This document shows, piece after piece, positions 5,137 through 6,255 of a stretch of DNA of 6,255 nucleotides. Within the stretch, counting starts at the first letter, position 1, and every line of letters starts with the position of its first letter. Origin of the DNA: a bacterium (GTDB lineage: Bacteria > UBA9089 > CG2-30-40-21 > SBAY01); the NCBI GenBank assembly GCA_040757115.1, contig JBFLYA010000078.1:10050-16304 (forward strand), read 5' to 3'. The notes beneath the pieces are model-generated. The model worked only from the letters and a program-made list of their open reading frames with translations. It was not told the DNA's origin and searched no databases. The translations under genes were made by a program, and so were the position numbers.

Positions 5137-6132
5137 ATGAGAAGGATTTTGTTTGTTCTTCTTTCCGTAGTAGTCGGATTCCTTATTGGTTATTTGAATA
5201 ATCAATATTTAATGGGATTCTTAGTCGGATTAGGCTTCGGACTTACTATTATTGGAATAGAGGTATGTTTAGTTCGAGTTCAAGGAGTAAAGGTTGTTTT
5301 TGCTGGATTAGGGTTAATGTTGGGATTAATCATTGCCAATTTATTAGCCTTATCCTGTGTATATCTCCCTGAAATTCAAAGATTCTCGATGTATCTGCAT
5401 TTGGCTCTATGTTTAATTTTTGGATATCTGGGAATGATAATTGCGGTAAAGAAAAAAGAGGATATATTAAAGACATTTACCTTTACCAGGATTCAATCTG
5501 AAGCAAAAGAAAAAGAAAAAGTCTCTAATGCGGAACTAAAAATATTAGATACGAGTGTCATTATTGACGGAAGAATTGCTGATATATGCGAAACGGGTTT
5601 CATAGAAGGAATTTTAGTTATACCCCGCTTTGTTCTAAAGGAGTTACAAAAGATTGCCGATTCTTCTGATTCACTAAAAAGAAATCGCGGCAGAAGAGGA
5701 TTGGATGTGCTCAATAAGATACAAAAAATGGTTAATATTCCAGTTAAGATAGACGAAACTGATTTCAATGACATTAGAGAAGTAGATAGTAAATTAGTGC
5801 GATTAGGAAAGTTATGCGGTGGAAAGGTATTTACTAATGACTTTAATCTAAATAAAGTTGCTGAATTAGAAGGGGTTCGAGTATTAAATATAAATGAATT
5901 AGCCGAATCATTGAAACCTGTAGTTCTTCCTGGCGAAGAGATGAATGTTCATGTTATTAAAGAGGGTAAAGAATTTAGTCAAGGCGTGGGTTATTTAGAT
6001 GATGGAACAATGGTTGTTGTCGATAATGGCCAGGATTTCATAGGACAAAAGGTAAAAGTAATCGTCAGCTCTGTCTTACAAACGACTGCGGGCAGAATGA
6101 TATTTGCTAAATTAGAAGAGGGGCGTATGTAA
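5137..6132 (+). CDS. yacL: YacL-type membrane PIN/TRAM domain protein
   Basis: The N-terminus carries four predicted membrane helices (about 4-20, 25-43, 52-72 and 85-104). A Lys/Glu-rich linker (105-130) leads to a cytoplasmic PIN nuclease domain whose acidic residues are all present: D138 in ILDTS, D144 in IIDGR, E169 in LKEL, D217 in EVDSKL and D235 in FTNDFN. A TRAM RNA-binding domain ends the protein (about 263-327). This order and the 331-residue length match Bacillus YacL, a presumed membrane-tethered RNase whose substrate is not well established. AAAGGAGGT (5117-5125) sits 11 bp upstream, a somewhat long spacing. No promoter is evident between the preceding terminator and the gene. 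In many genomes ispD follows yacL, but here repeat fragments do. Confidence 0.93.
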   Translation: MRRILFVLLSVVVGFLIGYLNNQYLMGFLVGLGFGLTIIGIEVCLVRVQGVKVVFAGLGLMLGLIIANLLALSCVYLPEIQRFSMYLHLALCLIFGYLGMIIAVKKKEDILKTFTFTRIQSEAKEKEKVSNAELKILDTSVIIDGRIADICETGFIEGILVIPRFVLKELQKIADSSDSLKRNRGRRGLDVLNKIQKMVNIPVKIDETDFNDIREVDSKLVRLGKLCGGKVFTNDFNLNKVAELEGVRVLNINELAESLKPVVLPGEEMNVHVIKEGKEFSQGVGYLDDGTMVVVDNGQDFIGQKVKVIVSSVLQTTAGRMIFAKLEEGRM

Positions 6133-6255
6133 AAAATAGTTGACAGGGTGACCGAGAATTACAGAGAAGCAAAATTCGTAACCGTTCAGGTCTTGAATTA
6201 CTAATATTGATTGAGATTTCGGAACACTTACAAAATATTGAATGTAGAATGTAGA
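6133..6255. repeat. degenerate RAYT/REP-family fragments after yacL
   Basis: AAAATAGTTGAC (6133-6144), starting directly after the yacL stop, repeats 881-892 and 1766-1777. TTCAGGTCTTGAAT (6185-6198) matches GTCAGACCTTGAAT of the hairpin repeat at 11 of 14 bases. TTGAATGTAGA (6238-6248) is identical to 23-33, and ATGTAGA is then repeated at the window edge. No gene start is seen. The repeat probably continues beyond the window. Confidence 0.55.

Noticed and set aside
5493-5774. Minus-strand open frame of 93 codons inside yacL
   Set aside because: It lies wholly within the well-supported PIN domain coding region and has no recognisable features.
6140-6168. TTGACA after yacL as a promoter for a downstream gene
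   Set aside because: The -35-like hexamer is part of the repeat word AAAATAGTTGAC, and no -10 hexamer lies at 16-18 bp.

Overview
The window reads as chromosome of a low-GC bacterium with an outer membrane, most likely from a poorly cultivated candidate-phylum lineage. This is inferred from three things: an AT-rich coding style with strong AAAGGAGGT-type ribosome binding sites, a PorV/PorQ-type outer-membrane barrel with a C-terminal Phe, and a Firmicutes-like housekeeping order radA - carD - yacL. No taxon can be assigned from the sequence alone.

Left part (1-2079), an accessory or decayed mobile zone. It opens with a 69-bp hairpin repeat whose arms carry GGGTCAGACC/GGTCTGACCC. A 5'-truncated IS1182-type DDE transposase follows (to 666). 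Next is a collapsed REP-associated (Y1/IS200-like, RAYT) transposase element that keeps a consensus promoter, the first 44 codons and one terminal repeat (871-1107). An orphan secreted 163-residue protein of richer GC comes next (1234-1725). The zone closes with a second terminal repeat inverted relative to the first, a second copy of the 69-bp hairpin repeat (one mismatch), and a roughly 112-bp imperfect palindrome of a different family (1865-1976).

Right part (2080-6132), conserved genes all on the + strand: a PorV/PorQ-family outer-membrane protein, RadA (recombination and branch migration ATPase) 17 bp behind it, a CarD-type RNA polymerase-binding regulator with a textbook extended -10 promoter, a strong intrinsic terminator, and a YacL-type membrane PIN-TRAM protein. 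RadA, CarD and YacL are often neighbours in other bacteria, commonly followed by isoprenoid genes (ispD/ispF). Here the sequence after yacL (6133-6255) is again fragments of the mobile repeat family, and the window ends there.

I see no CRISPR array, tRNA, rRNA, toxin-antitoxin pair or recognised defence system. The least explained content is the repeat cluster surrounding the orphan secreted gene.
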